Part shown: in pieces, positions 20,763 to 30,325 of the stretch
Numbering within the stretch: position 1 is the stretch's first letter
Layout of the letters: every line of letters begins with the position of its first letter
DNA from: Tolypocladium sp. Sup5 PDA-1
Lineage: Eukaryota; Ascomycota; Sordariomycetes; Hypocreales; Ophiocordycipitaceae
Direction: 5' to 3'
Length of the DNA: 64,000 nucleotides
Assembly (NCBI GenBank): GCA_000750105.3
Contig: JPHH03000072.1
Location: 91,852 to 155,851 of the forward strand
Position numbers and translations under genes: made by a program
Notes under the pieces: generated by a model
Told to the model about the DNA's origin: nothing
Databases searched by the model: none
What the model saw: the letters and a program-made list of their open reading frames with translations, nothing else

Positions 20763-21292
20763 ATGGTGAGCGACGATTGCCCTCTCCCCCTGCCGACAGA
20801 CGACGAGAACACGTGTGGGATTGTTGTGCGGATATTGCGGAGGAAATGGACAACGCCGACGGCCGCATCACCATTGCGAGAGCTACGCCGGAATGCTGTC
20901 CATCGAGGCTGGGACATGGACTGGAGAACTTGATCGAGTCGACGAACATGTTTTGCTGACCTTCTCGACACAGGTTCTCGCCGTTGATCTTCTGAACCCT
21001 TCGCCGGCCGCCGAGGCCAAGAAGCACAAGCTCAAGGTACGACGACACCAACAACACCGCCGACGATGATGCTCTCTTGCGACAACGTTCTAACGCTTCG
21101 CTCCTCCAGACCCTTGTCCCCGGTCCCCGATCCTTCTTCATGGACGTCAAGTGCCCCGGTTGCTTCACCATCACCACCGTCTTCTCGCACGCTCAGACCG
21201 TCGTCATCTGCCAGGGCTGCACCACCGTCCTGTGCCAGCCCACCGGTGGCAAGGCCAGATTAACCGAGGGCTGCTCTTTCCGAAGAAAGTAA
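20763..21292 (+). CDS. RPS27: 40S ribosomal protein eS27
   Basis: Three exons: 20763-20765 (only the ATG), 20974-21036 and 21110-21292, with introns of 208 and 73 bp. The product has 82 residues, the exact length of yeast eS27. It starts MVLAVDLLNPSPAAEAKKHK and carries the zinc ribbon C37-P-G-C40 ... C56-Q-G-C59. It is a component of the small ribosomal subunit. An intron directly after the start codon is a known arrangement for ribosomal protein genes and explains why no long frame covers the N-terminus. Both acceptors are preceded by pyrimidine-rich sequence. Confidence 0.96.
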
Positions 21293-23298
21293 ACTGCTTC
21301 GCGGCGGTTTCTTTCTTGGGGTATCATGACTCTTATGGTTCATCACGCGGTGGTCATCTCGGATCTGCAAAACAAACACATCATCGACATGGGCGTATAG
21401 ACAACCTACCTTGCGAACATAATCAACAACCTCTTTGCAGATAGAAGATGGAACACCCAGAACTGGGGCGTTTGGGGTCTCCGGATATCTTGCATGGCAC
21501 ATCATTCATCTCGTTTTTTCCGTTACGCGCGCCTTGTACCAAAGAGTCGTCTCTTGAGGCAGGAACACAAAAGCACTGCATGGGGTGGACAGCTGGAGAA
21601 GGCTTTCACGAGTGTCCGGGACGGTCTGGACGGGCCGGCCGGATGCGAGGACGTGGAACCGCTGGTTTGATGATCGCGCCATACCTGGGTGCAGTGAGTA
21701 GTGGAGGACGGGCACTGTGCTTGCGAAATTCAAATGGTTTCCACGAATCGGTGTCTGTTTGCTCTCGGTAGTAACGTGTGCATGTGCGCTGTATGTGTAG
21801 GCTGTACGAAGTACCTGTGTAATGACTTGAGTAACAGCGTGGTCGTCACATTGCTAGAGCCTCAGCGCATGATGGGACGTTCGATGTGAACAGTTCTAGC
21901 TGGGTGGCCTCGGCATCAGGTCGTATTCGGTCTGTTTTGCTTGATCTACGTTTGCATACGCAAGGCACTTCGGATGCTGCCTGTTGAGGGCCTAATCCTG
22001 TGACAATCACGCTGGCTGGTGACTCGGGCTGCAGATGTGCCGTGGCCATCCAAGCAACACGCTACCAAAGGAGGGAAGGCGTCAGTCTCTGGCAGAGACC
22101 ACTTCGTAGGCATGGCTCATTGGGATAGCCTGTGTTCAACGGAAAATCAAGAGCTCGATTGCAACATGGGCAGCCCGGTTTGGCCCCGAGTCCCACCACC
22201 CATGCTAAGTTGTGGATTATGAGAGGGGAATTGTTATACTGTTATTTGCTTCTAGAACTACCTTACGGAGAGACTACGGAGAGACGAATGGGAATTTACA
22301 TCTAGAAACCAGCCAGTGTCTCCCTGTGTGTTTGGCTCTGGTGTGACGGCCACGGCCCTTTACACTGGAGCGTTGAAAGCGTTAAACCAGCCTGTACTGC
22401 CATAAATATGTGCACGCAACTCCGGAAATTCGAGTACAATAACTTCCAGGTATTAAGGGGATCAATGTTGGATCTATCTCTCATCTCCAATACCTACACA
22501 CCATGCAGGTTGGAGCCTGATGTCCTATTTCCAATCTGCGAGACAGTGGACTACCCTAGACTAGACCCGGAGTGCCCACCAGCCGGTATACTTCGTACTA
22601 CGGAACCCGCCAGGAGTGTCTGTCCTTCCGATGCAAACCCTGCAACTCTTCGAGCCAGAGGGTTTCCATTTCGTTTCAGGCGCAAAATGCCGCCCCTTTC
22701 CGGAACATTATTTCTTGTTCAAGTCAATGCCGCAGCTCTGTTATCCCACCACCACAGCCGACGGTCATCAATCCTCACGAACCGTCCATTGGCGAGCACT
22801 GAGCGAATCAACGGCTGACTAATACCAAGCCTTTCCACTTTACGCGAAACAGGCGCGCCAGACGCGACGTCGTTCGTCAATCCCGCCCCGCTTTTCTGGC
22901 TGGTTTCAAGGGCCCTGGTTGCCTGGGAACGAATCCCTCCCCCAGCCCTGCCGCAAACCTCCCTCTTTATCACCTGCATATCAATCGGCTATTTCTTTGA
23001 ACCAGCATCCTATCCGTATCCATCTTCGGATAACTCTCCACTCTACCACTTTTGGCGAAACTACTGCTTTCTTTTCTTTCTTCTTGATTCTGCGCAGGCA
23101 CTGCAATTGGGACAGAGGGAACGCTGGGACCACCGAAAAGCAGGAAAAGGAAGAGTCAGCTTCGGCGGCGAAGGCAATACGTACGTCACTGCGAGACATT
23201 CAACCACAGCCGAACAGCACCACCGTACGGCGACTCCAACCGCCTTGCTCATCGACGGAGCCATCGTCCACGCTCCTTTGCCAGAAATCACAGCCAAA
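21293..23298. other. Intergenic, 2 kb
   Basis: No supported gene. It includes eS27 3' sequence, TACGGAG half-motifs near 22264 and 22275, and a CT/CA-rich leader before the RNR inhibitor (about 22950-23290). Confidence 0.4.
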
Positions 23299-24066
23299 AT
23301 GTCCACCCCGCGAACGAAGCGTCCCTTCGCAGGCGCCTCCGCCGACCCGGCCCAGCGCCAAATCACATCCTTCTTCTCCGCCGGCTCCTCCTCCTCATCT
23401 GCAGCGCCCTCGCCCTCGCCCTCGCCGCAGCCGCGCCAGCCGCTGCTCCCCTCGAGCGTCCAGGCCAACCTCCTCAGCGTCGGCATGCGCGTGCGCAAGT
23501 CCGTCCCCGAGGGGTACAAGACGGTCGGCACCAGCGCCTTCAAGCTGTGGACGGACAACACCCGCCCGGGTGGCAGCGCCCCCGCGGCGGCGGGGGGCCT
23601 GCGCGCGACGCCGCGCGAGCTGCTGCCCTTTTGCGGCATCAACAGGGTCGGCGGGCTAGACACCCAGCCCGAGTTCCGCGTCGACGACGAGGACGACGAC
23701 GCCGTGCCTGACCTCGACGCCGTCCCCGAACTCACCATGTCGCAAGAGAGCGTCGAGAGCACCACCTCTGAACCCTCCCGCAAGCGCGTCTTCGCCGACG
23801 AAGACGCCGCCACCACCGCCGCAGACGACATGCCCGCTGTGTGGACGCCCTGGCCCGGCAAGCCGTGGGACGGCGAGGTCAGCCCCCGCAGCTTCGCGCC
23901 CGTCAGCTGGGGCAACGCCCGCGCCATGGCCGTCCCGCGGTCGCGCGTGCGCAAGAGCGTCTCCTTCAAGGACCTCAGGCAGGAGAACATGACCCTGGAC
24001 GGTGATTTTGAGGAGGCCGACTTCCTCGTCTTTGGCGAGGCCAGGGACATGGACACGTCGGGGTGA
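23299..24066 (+). CDS. Ribonucleotide reductase inhibitor (Spd1/Sml1/Dif1-like)
   Basis: Single exon, 255 residues from the ATG at 23299. The upstream in-frame extension (to 23107) is a leader-like sequence and was not used. The conserved core, residues about 55-80, reads NLLSVGMRVRKSVPEGYKT, the hallmark of the fungal RNR-inhibitor domain shared by Spd1, Dif1 and relatives. Residues 19-26 form QRQITSFF, a full PCNA-interacting (PIP) box. The rest is acidic and disordered, with a second conserved patch near the C-terminus (RVRKSVSFKDLRQ). These proteins restrain dNTP synthesis outside S phase or control RNR subunit location, and are destroyed in S phase or after damage. That the PIP box serves for PCNA-coupled turnover is inference. 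Confidence 0.82.
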   Translation: MSTPRTKRPFAGASADPAQRQITSFFSAGSSSSSAAPSPSPSPQPRQPLLPSSVQANLLSVGMRVRKSVPEGYKTVGTSAFKLWTDNTRPGGSAPAAAGGLRATPRELLPFCGINRVGGLDTQPEFRVDDEDDDAVPDLDAVPELTMSQESVESTTSEPSRKRVFADEDAATTAADDMPAVWTPWPGKPWDGEVSPRSFAPVSWGNARAMAVPRSRVRKSVSFKDLRQENMTLDGDFEEADFLVFGEARDMDTSG

Positions 24067-24463
24067 ACGAACGGCCTCATTACCCTTTATATTATTGCTT
24101 TACATGTTGGAACGCTGTGAAGAGTTGGAAGAGCGCGAGGCTCGGGCTGTATTCAATGTTACACTACGCTGGAGGGAGGCATTGTAGGGCACTGTTGACA
24201 TTTCGGCGTCGGCGTTGTGGGCAGGTTACGCACTCGGGATGAGCTTTGCGGATTGACTGTCTGGAGGGTATACCATTGGTTGTGTTTGTACGAAGTACTC
24301 CGTACGGAGTGTATTTATAGCTCCCTGCCTGTCTTGGACAGGGCGAGGATCATAGCTAGGTAGCTATCGCGGGTATCAGGTAGACGAATGAGCAAGCGAT
24401 AATTATATACATGGACGTCCTTTTCATGATCCTTTTCGTGACCCCAGCCTCGTCGTGCTGCCG
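24067..24463. other. Intergenic between convergent genes, 397 bp
   Basis: Presumed 3' UTRs. It contains the longest palindrome of the recurring motif, ACTCCGTACGGAGT, at about 24297-24310. Confidence 0.5.
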
Positions 24464-26016
24464 CTACATGCCCACAAACGGCTCGCGAAACTCAAGCAGG
24501 TCGCGCTGGCCGTAAAACTCGCCCGCCACGGTGAGAATCATGTTGAGGGTGGCGCGCATGTTCATCCGCAGGCGCAGGCGCGCCGCCTCCTGGGGGTCCT
24601 CCTCCGGCTGCTCGTTCTCTGCGGCGGCGTCTTCGAGACGGGAAAGGAACGCCTTCCTGGCGGCCTCGAGTGACGCGCCGTCGTCTTCCTTGGCCTCGCC
24701 TTCTTCCGACTCGGAGGCGAGGTCCATGGCCACGGATTTGTCGTCGCCGTTGCCCTCGTCGACTTGGCCCTCTTCGTCCTTCTCGCCGCCGGCTTGCTCT
24801 TCGGCGACGTCCTCGCCCGTGGACTTTTCTTGTGAAACGACATCTTGAGCTGGGTCCTTCTGCGGTTCCGAGTCCTCTCCCGCTTCGGCATCAGCCGCGG
24901 CCGAATCATCGTCATCGCCGCTGCTGCTGCTCGCATCAACGCCTTCGTTGACGCCCAGCATGCCATCCTCCAGCTCATCCCTCAGCGCGGCCATCTCCGC
25001 GAGGCTCCGTCCCAGCAGCACGGCCCGGCGACCCAGGTCGCGCACCCAGCCAATATCCGTGTGGTCCATCTCCCACGGGTCCGGCAGCCGGGCGAGGAGC
25101 GCCCACAGCCACTGGCTCGTGCGCTCCGAGAGCGTGTATCCGCGGTGGAGGAACTTGCCGCCAAGCATGACGCGCAGAACGCGCAGCACCGAGTCTTTGG
25201 ACATGAGCGCGAGCTGCAGCGGGTGCGGATCGGTGGAGCGCAGGGCCTGGGACCATATCTTGGGCGTGGGTGACTTGCCGCCGAGAGGGGGGGCGAAGGT
25301 CGGTCGTGCGCCCGAGATATGTCTCGCTGCATTGGGGGGTATCGTGGTGTGAAGGGTGCTGCGGAGGCGATGATATCTGCTCAATACTGAGGCACAGTAC
25401 GCCTCGAGAAGCTCCTTTTCGGGATCGACGTCGCCAGCCTCGCCCTCGACGTGGCCGTCTTCTGAGTTGGGCAGGCCCACGTAGGCGCCATCCTCGTAGT
25501 ATCCTCTCGCGTCGCTGACGCCGTTGGTATCTGTGCTCCGATCGAACGCTTCGTCGTCGTCGTCGTCGTGTTCGGACTGCAGCTCGGGCGGCAGCTGTGG
25601 GCCAATCTGCCGCTTTGGCGCGACGAGCAGATGCGGGATGCCTGTTGCTTCTAGTCTGTAATACTCACCACATCAGCATCTTCTGCTCGGGGCGGGGCCG
25701 CGTTCAGCAAAAGAAGACGGAAAAGAGAGCATAGAGTTCGGATCAGGCTCGAGGACGCAACTCACCGGACCGATCTCAGATACGCCATGGCGTCGCCGTC
25801 GTCCTCAAAGTCGTCCTCCTCGCCAAAGGGGATCGACGAGCCATCTTCGAGGTTGGAAAAGACGTATTTCTGGCCCCAGGTCGGGTCGATGGCCGAGTGC
25901 TGGTGCTGATGGCGCGGCTGGGCGCCCGTGAGCTTCTTTGTGCGCTTCGGAGGGCTGGGGTCGTCGTCGGTGACTTCGCCCTCGTCGAGGTCGGAGTAGT
26001 CTCTCTTGGTAGCCAT
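24464..26016 (-). CDS. Gemin2/SIP1 (Brr1-like) snRNP assembly protein
   Basis: Two exons, 25766-26016 and 24464-25655, with a 110 bp intron. The acceptor TTACAG gives YLRSVRLEATGIPHLLVAP and a total of 480 residues. Family marks are the tryptophan-rich helix TSQWLWALLARLPDP and the C-terminal MILTVAGEFYGQRDLLEF, which corresponds to the ...YFDQRDL... end of Gemin2. The N-terminus is acidic with a KRTKK patch. An unusually long acidic Ser/Glu/Asp-rich insert (about residues 270-430) separates the two helical parts. Gemin2 and yeast Brr1 help load Sm proteins on spliceosomal snRNAs. A GAC run encodes a short Asp tract (25555-25569). Recognition is by motif, so moderate certainty. Confidence 0.72.
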
Positions 26017-26326
26017 GGCTGCGCGGCTGCTGTTGCTGCGGCTGTGGTGGTTGCAAGAGAGGAGGAGGGAGGAGGAGGGAAGGGAGAGTGTGGGCGGAGG
26101 GTTGTGTTATTGTCGAGGTCGCAGCATCAGGGGTGCTGGTGGGAGGCTGGATAATGGCGAATAAAACATTGTCAATGGGATAGTGAAATAACGGCCTGAG
26201 GTCATTCAACCTGGAAGTTTAAGGTCGCTGGAGTCCTGGACCCTGGAGCCTGAGGCGTCGAGTGGCTTGCCAGGGCTAGCGGCACCCCACCCCAGTCCCG
26301 CCCTGCTGGGCCTCTAATTAATCCCG
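26017..26326. promoter_or_regulatory. Divergent intergenic region, Gemin2-like / GatA
   Basis: About 310 bp between divergent genes. A purine-rich stretch (GAGGAGG repeats, 26055-26090) lies just upstream of the Gemin2-like start. No TATA box was identified. Confidence 0.4.
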
Positions 26327-28100
26327 ATGATTTCCACCACCTCACCCGTCCCGATCTCCCCAGTTCCATGTCTGCCACCTCAATCTTGCCCGTACCGACT
26401 CACGGTCACGGCTGTGGATGGTTCGTTACTGACGATGAGGGCGGCCTGCGTGCGCCGCGCGGAGATGCACCATCCCAGGATACGGCCACGGCGAGGGGCC
26501 CAGCATCGACATCACCACCTCCAGTGTCCTCACCACCGCAGAGCTGCCATTCGCGCGGCTCAACCGCACCAGGATCAATGCCGTCGCTGGCAGAGCACGG
26601 GCTGCAACCATTTTGTTAATAGCGGTACGCGCGCCTGCTCCGTTGAGTGCCTTTCTGGCGGTTGAGAGTCCCAGCTGACGACAGACGGACTTCGTCACAG
26701 GCAAACTCGAACCGCCAACCTCTCCGGCCCCGCCACTGCTCCCCCGCGCGAAGCCCTTCCGGCTCGCCGTCAAGGACAACATCGCGACCGCCGACTTCCC
26801 CACGCAGTGCGCCTCGCGCCTCCTCCTCGGCCATGCCTCGCCCTTTGAGGCCACCATCGTGCGGCAGCTGCGCGCCCGCGGCGCCGAGATCGTCGGCAAG
26901 ACCAACATGGACGAGTTCGGCATGGGCTCGCACTCGACCAACTCGATCCACGGGCCCGTCCGCAACCCGCTCTCCGAGCCCGACGACGCCATCTCGGCCG
27001 GCGGGAGCTCCGGAGGCAGCGCCGTGGCCGTCATGCTGGACGACGCCGACATCGCGCTCGGCACCGACACGGGCGGCTCCATCAGGCTGCCGGCTTCTTA
27101 CACCGGCGCCATCGGCTACCGCCCCAGCTACGGCATGCTGTCCCGCTTCGGTGTCTTCCCATATGCCAACTCGCTCGACACGGTCGGGCTGATAGCCAAG
27201 GAGGTGTGGCCCATACTCGACCTCCTGGTCGACACGAAGCTGGACGAGGAGCACGACCCCAACGACCCGACGTCGCTGTCGTCAGCCACCCGCGAGCGGT
27301 GCGCGAGGGCCTGCCCCCCGACGCTGCACGACAACTCCCAGCTCACGGTCGGCATCCCGCTCGAGTACAACATCGCCGAGCTGGACCCCGTGATCCGCAG
27401 GACCTGGGCCGCGGCGGCGTCTGCGCTCCAGTCGGTAGGCGTCAACATCGTGCCCGTGTCCCTGCCGTCGACCAAGGAAGCGCTCTGTGCATACTACCTC
27501 CTCGCCGCCGCCGAGGCCTCTTCCAACCTCGCCAAGTACGACGGCGTGCGGTACGGCGTGCGCGGCAGTCAAGGCGACGCTTCCGGGGATACGCTCTACT
27601 CGGACACCCGCGGCGCCGGGTTTGGCGACGAGGTTAAGCGTCGCATCCTGCTGGGCACGTATAGCCTCAGCTCTGAGGCCATGGACAACTACTTCATCCA
27701 GGCGCAAAAGGTACGGCGCATCATCCGGCGCGACTTTGACCGCGTCTTCCGGCTGGCGAGCCCGCTGTACGAGCCCGCGCAGTTCGACCTCAGCGACATG
27801 GCCGCCGACACGGGGCTCGAGGACAAGCGCGGCCCCGCGCAGGTCGACTTTTTGCTCTCGCCGACGACGCCGTCGTTCCCGCCGCGGCTGAGCGACGTGC
27901 TGCAGAAGAGCAGCCTGGACGCGTACATGAACGACGTCTTCACCGTGCCGGCGAGCCTGGCGGGGCTGCCGGCCGTGAGCCTGCCCGCGCGGACGGGCGA
28001 GAGCCGGCTGCCCGTGGGGCTGCAGCTGATCGGGCAGTACTGGGACGACAAGCGGGTGCTGGGCATGGCGGAGCGGCTCAAGGCATTAATGGCAGCGTAG
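26327..28100 (+). CDS. HER2: Mitochondrial glutamyl-tRNA(Gln) amidotransferase subunit A
   Basis: The main exon, 26701-28100, is certain. It codes for an amidase-signature protein with the catalytic Lys in LAVKDNIATADFP, the GGSSGGSAVAV loop with the cis-Ser and nucleophilic-Ser positions, and the DTGGSIRLPA segment. MDEFGMGSHSTNSIHGPVRNP is typical of mitochondrial GatA. This subunit frees ammonia from glutamine to convert Glu-tRNA(Gln) to Gln-tRNA(Gln). The 5' part is unresolved: an intron 26625-26700 (GTACGC..TCACAG, branch CTGAC) joins in frame to an open frame from the ATG at 26327, giving 565 residues. That first exon is basic and His/Arg/Pro-rich with no recognisable conservation apart from NHFVNSG at its end. 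It could be a presequence or a wrong frame; a start nearer 26470 is possible. Confidence 0.85.
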
Positions 28101-28600
28101 ATGAGCGATAGAAGGGAGGAGGGACACTGCATATAGAGGGACGCGAAGCGATCATGCATACAAGTATAGTGCTATTTGGTTGGCAACTGACGCTAGCATG
28201 CGGAATATTTTGCATAATATCGAGACTGCATCATTGGCTGAGACGCTGATCCCGGACTGCTCTCCATCTGGAAGCGGCATGGCCTGAATCTGGTGGAACC
28301 GTAGACACGGCTTGTGTCTAGCGGAGGCGTGTCTGTCGTGTAGCCTTCCTGTTCAACGGGGGCCTTTCAGGCGGTATGCCCTTTGTGAGCGTCTGCCTCG
28401 GCGACTGGCGGTTTATGCGTGGGTGCCGCGTTCAGTTGTGCTCGTTGGACGGCGTAAGCTGGCTGGTCCTGGAGTGACCATTCGGGGGGGCTGGGATGCT
28501 CGTTGCCGTGCTCTGGGTATCAATGGCCATCTGCTGTCGTTGGCGAGTCGTCCAATATCTGGGCCGTCGTGATCTGTATCCGTGGATATCGAATGTGAGC
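28101..28600. other. Intergenic between convergent genes, 500 bp
   Basis: 3' sides of GatA and PRP38. No gene recognised. Confidence 0.4.
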
Positions 28601-29383
28601 TCAGGGCGACCGTGACCGCGACCGTGACCGTGATCGGCTGCGACTCCGTTCTCCTTCTCCTTCTCGCTCATCCACGTCCATCCCCTCCCTCTCCGACACC
28701 TCGCCCTCCTCCTCTCCCTCCCCATTCCGCCTCTCGTCATCATCATCCCCCCCTTCCTCCTCGAGCAAGTCCTCCAAGTCCCCCAGTGGACTCACCCTCG
28801 GCTCCAAAATCTCCAAGTCCTCGAGAATCTCCCTCTTGGGCATCTTCCACAGGCTCGTCGCACACACCCTGTCCGCCGTCAACAGCTCATCCACAAACTC
28901 GTCCACGTACGTCAGCCGCACGCCCTGCCGTCCCCGCCGCCGCAGCTTCCGCCGGTCCTCGAGGAACGGCTCCAGCGCCTCGTGCACGTCCTTGGCCTGC
29001 CGCGTCAGCCGCACGTAGAAGCACGCCAGCGCGCGCAGGTACTTGAACGCCTCGCCCCCGTAGGCCATGTACTCGTGCAGGACGGCGTCGCTGGGGCTGA
29101 GCTCGAGCAGCTTGAAGGCGAGGCACAGGAAGGGGCTGGGCTTCTGGGTGGCGCCGTGGGTGCCGCCGATGAAGGAGACGTGCTCGACGACGCGGTCCAC
29201 GATGTCGGCCTCGTTGAGCGCGAAGCACTGCTCCTTGTAGAAGTAGCTGTCGACGATGCGGTCCTTGACGGCCTTTTCCATGATGGTCGCGGGGTTGAGG
29301 CCGTTGGGGGCGAGGGCGGCCGAGGAGCCGCGCTCGTCGAGGAAGCGCCGCGCGTCGGCGCGGACGACGTCGGATTTGGACAT
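28601..29383 (-). CDS. PRP38: Pre-mRNA splicing factor PRP38
   Basis: Single exon, 260 residues. The N-terminal 180 residues form the PRP38 domain: MEKAVKDRIVDSYFYKEQCF, FIGGTHGATQKPSPFLCLAF, VLHEYMAYGGEAFKYLRALA and VDEFVDELL are all family landmarks. Prp38 is part of the U4/U6.U5 tri-snRNP and is needed for spliceosome activation in the nucleus. The C-terminus is acidic and then ends in a pure Arg-Ser dipeptide run (SRSRSRSRSRSRSP). Such an RS tail is missing in budding yeast but seen in animal and filamentous-fungal homologues. The dipeptide tract is encoded by a near-perfect 12 bp pattern at 28604-28640, prone to length change. Confidence 0.95.
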   Translation of the reverse strand: MSKSDVVRADARRFLDERGSSAALAPNGLNPATIMEKAVKDRIVDSYFYKEQCFALNEADIVDRVVEHVSFIGGTHGATQKPSPFLCLAFKLLELSPSDAVLHEYMAYGGEAFKYLRALACFYVRLTRQAKDVHEALEPFLEDRRKLRRRGRQGVRLTYVDEFVDELLTADRVCATSLWKMPKREILEDLEILEPRVSPLGDLEDLLEEEGGDDDDERRNGEGEEEGEVSEREGMDVDEREGEGERSRSRSRSRSRSRSP

Positions 29384-29683
29384 GCTGGCGGTGTGTGGGA
29401 GATTGCCGTGGGAGGTTGAGGATGATGTCGATGGTGGGGGCTGGCGACATGGAGCTCTAGGTAGGCGTGGTGTTGAAAAGTTCCGACAGGGAAGCTGTGC
29501 GATAAGATTGTTGCTGTGCCAACAAAGTCAACAGCTCATCCCAGCCTGTGACGTGCATGACGAGATGACGCTCGCCAATGCGCTTCAGGTCTTCGGTTCA
29601 AATCGATAATCACTCTCAGCTAGACGAAACATCTCTATTTCATAAAACCAATGGTATTTTGATCATCCGCTCCCGCCGTCACC
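29384..29683. promoter_or_regulatory. Divergent intergenic region, PRP38 / small membrane protein
   Basis: 300 bp shared upstream sequence. AT-rich near 29600-29660; no defined element recognised. Confidence 0.4.
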
Positions 29684-30325
29684 ATGCGCAAGGCAGTGCT
29701 CACCTCGTCCGACGTGTCGGTCCTGGCCTCCATGGCCATCGGTAAGTTACTTTCTGCCTTGCGCCCAGCGTCCGCATTCCATCAAACGCCTCCCAGCACT
29801 GACGCTTTAACCTTCGCAGTAATCCTCTGCACGCTCGCCCTCTTCCTCAGCGGCTACGCCATCCAGCAGCGCACCCTGCGCGACCTCCGCCAGGCCATCC
29901 GCCCGCGCCAGTCGCGCCCCTCGCCGCAGGCCCACCTCCCGGACCGCTTCCGCATGACGACCACGGAGCTCGAGGACGGGACGGTGGTGTTTGCCGAGAG
30001 CGAGGCGGACAAGGAGGCCAAGGAGATTCGGGAAATGGTCGCCGAAGCAGCGCAGGCGCCGCCCTTGCAGGACAGGGACGACGAGCCCCCGGAAGCGGCA
30101 GCGCCGGCGGCCCAAGACGGCGGCGTCTCCGAGAAGCAACTCGCCCTCATCGAGCACCTCAGGGCGCAGGTCGCGGCCAAGTCCTGGGGCGTCGAGCACC
30201 CGGACCCGCAGAGCAAGAGCCGCATCCCCGTGACGCGGGCGGAGCGCCGGCGGCTGATTAAAGAGGAGATTCGGCGGCTGGCGCAGGCGGACCAGCCGGT
30301 GTACTACCAGCGGCGGCTGTGGTAG
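29684..30325 (+). CDS. Small single-pass membrane protein, unknown function
   Basis: Two exons, 29684-29741 and 29820-30325. The intron of 78 bp (GTAAGT..TTCGCAG) has no in-frame stop, so unspliced RNA would also be readable. The spliced product has 187 residues. Splicing makes one continuous hydrophobic segment (SMAIVILCTLALFLSGYAI, residues about 16-35). A basic stretch follows (RTLRDLRQAIRPRQSR), then an acidic middle and a charged C-terminus ending VTRAERRRLIKEEIRRLAQ...VYYQRRLW, which looks conserved in style. The positive-outside-the-helix arrangement suggests N-out/C-in, but the location is unknown. Not recognised as a named family. Confidence 0.75.
   Translation: MRKAVLTSSDVSVLASMAIGKLLSALRPASAFHQTPPSTDALTFAVILCTLALFLSGYAIQQRTLRDLRQAIRPRQSRPSPQAHLPDRFRMTTTELEDGTVVFAESEADKEAKEIREMVAEAAQAPPLQDRDDEPPEAAAPAAQDGGVSEKQLALIEHLRAQVAAKSWGVEHPDPQSKSRIPVTRAERRRLIKEEIRRLAQADQPVYYQRRLW

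Noticed and set aside
20766..20973. snoRNA inside the first eS27 intron
   Set aside because: No convincing paired C/D or H/ACA boxes could be seen.
23061..24080. 339-codon minus-strand frame over the RNR inhibitor gene
   Set aside because: No conserved motif; the opposite strand has the RNR-inhibitor core and PIP box.
29590..29610. GGTTCAAATCG resembling a tRNA T-loop
   Set aside because: No pairing stem around it and no A-box or acceptor stem upstream.
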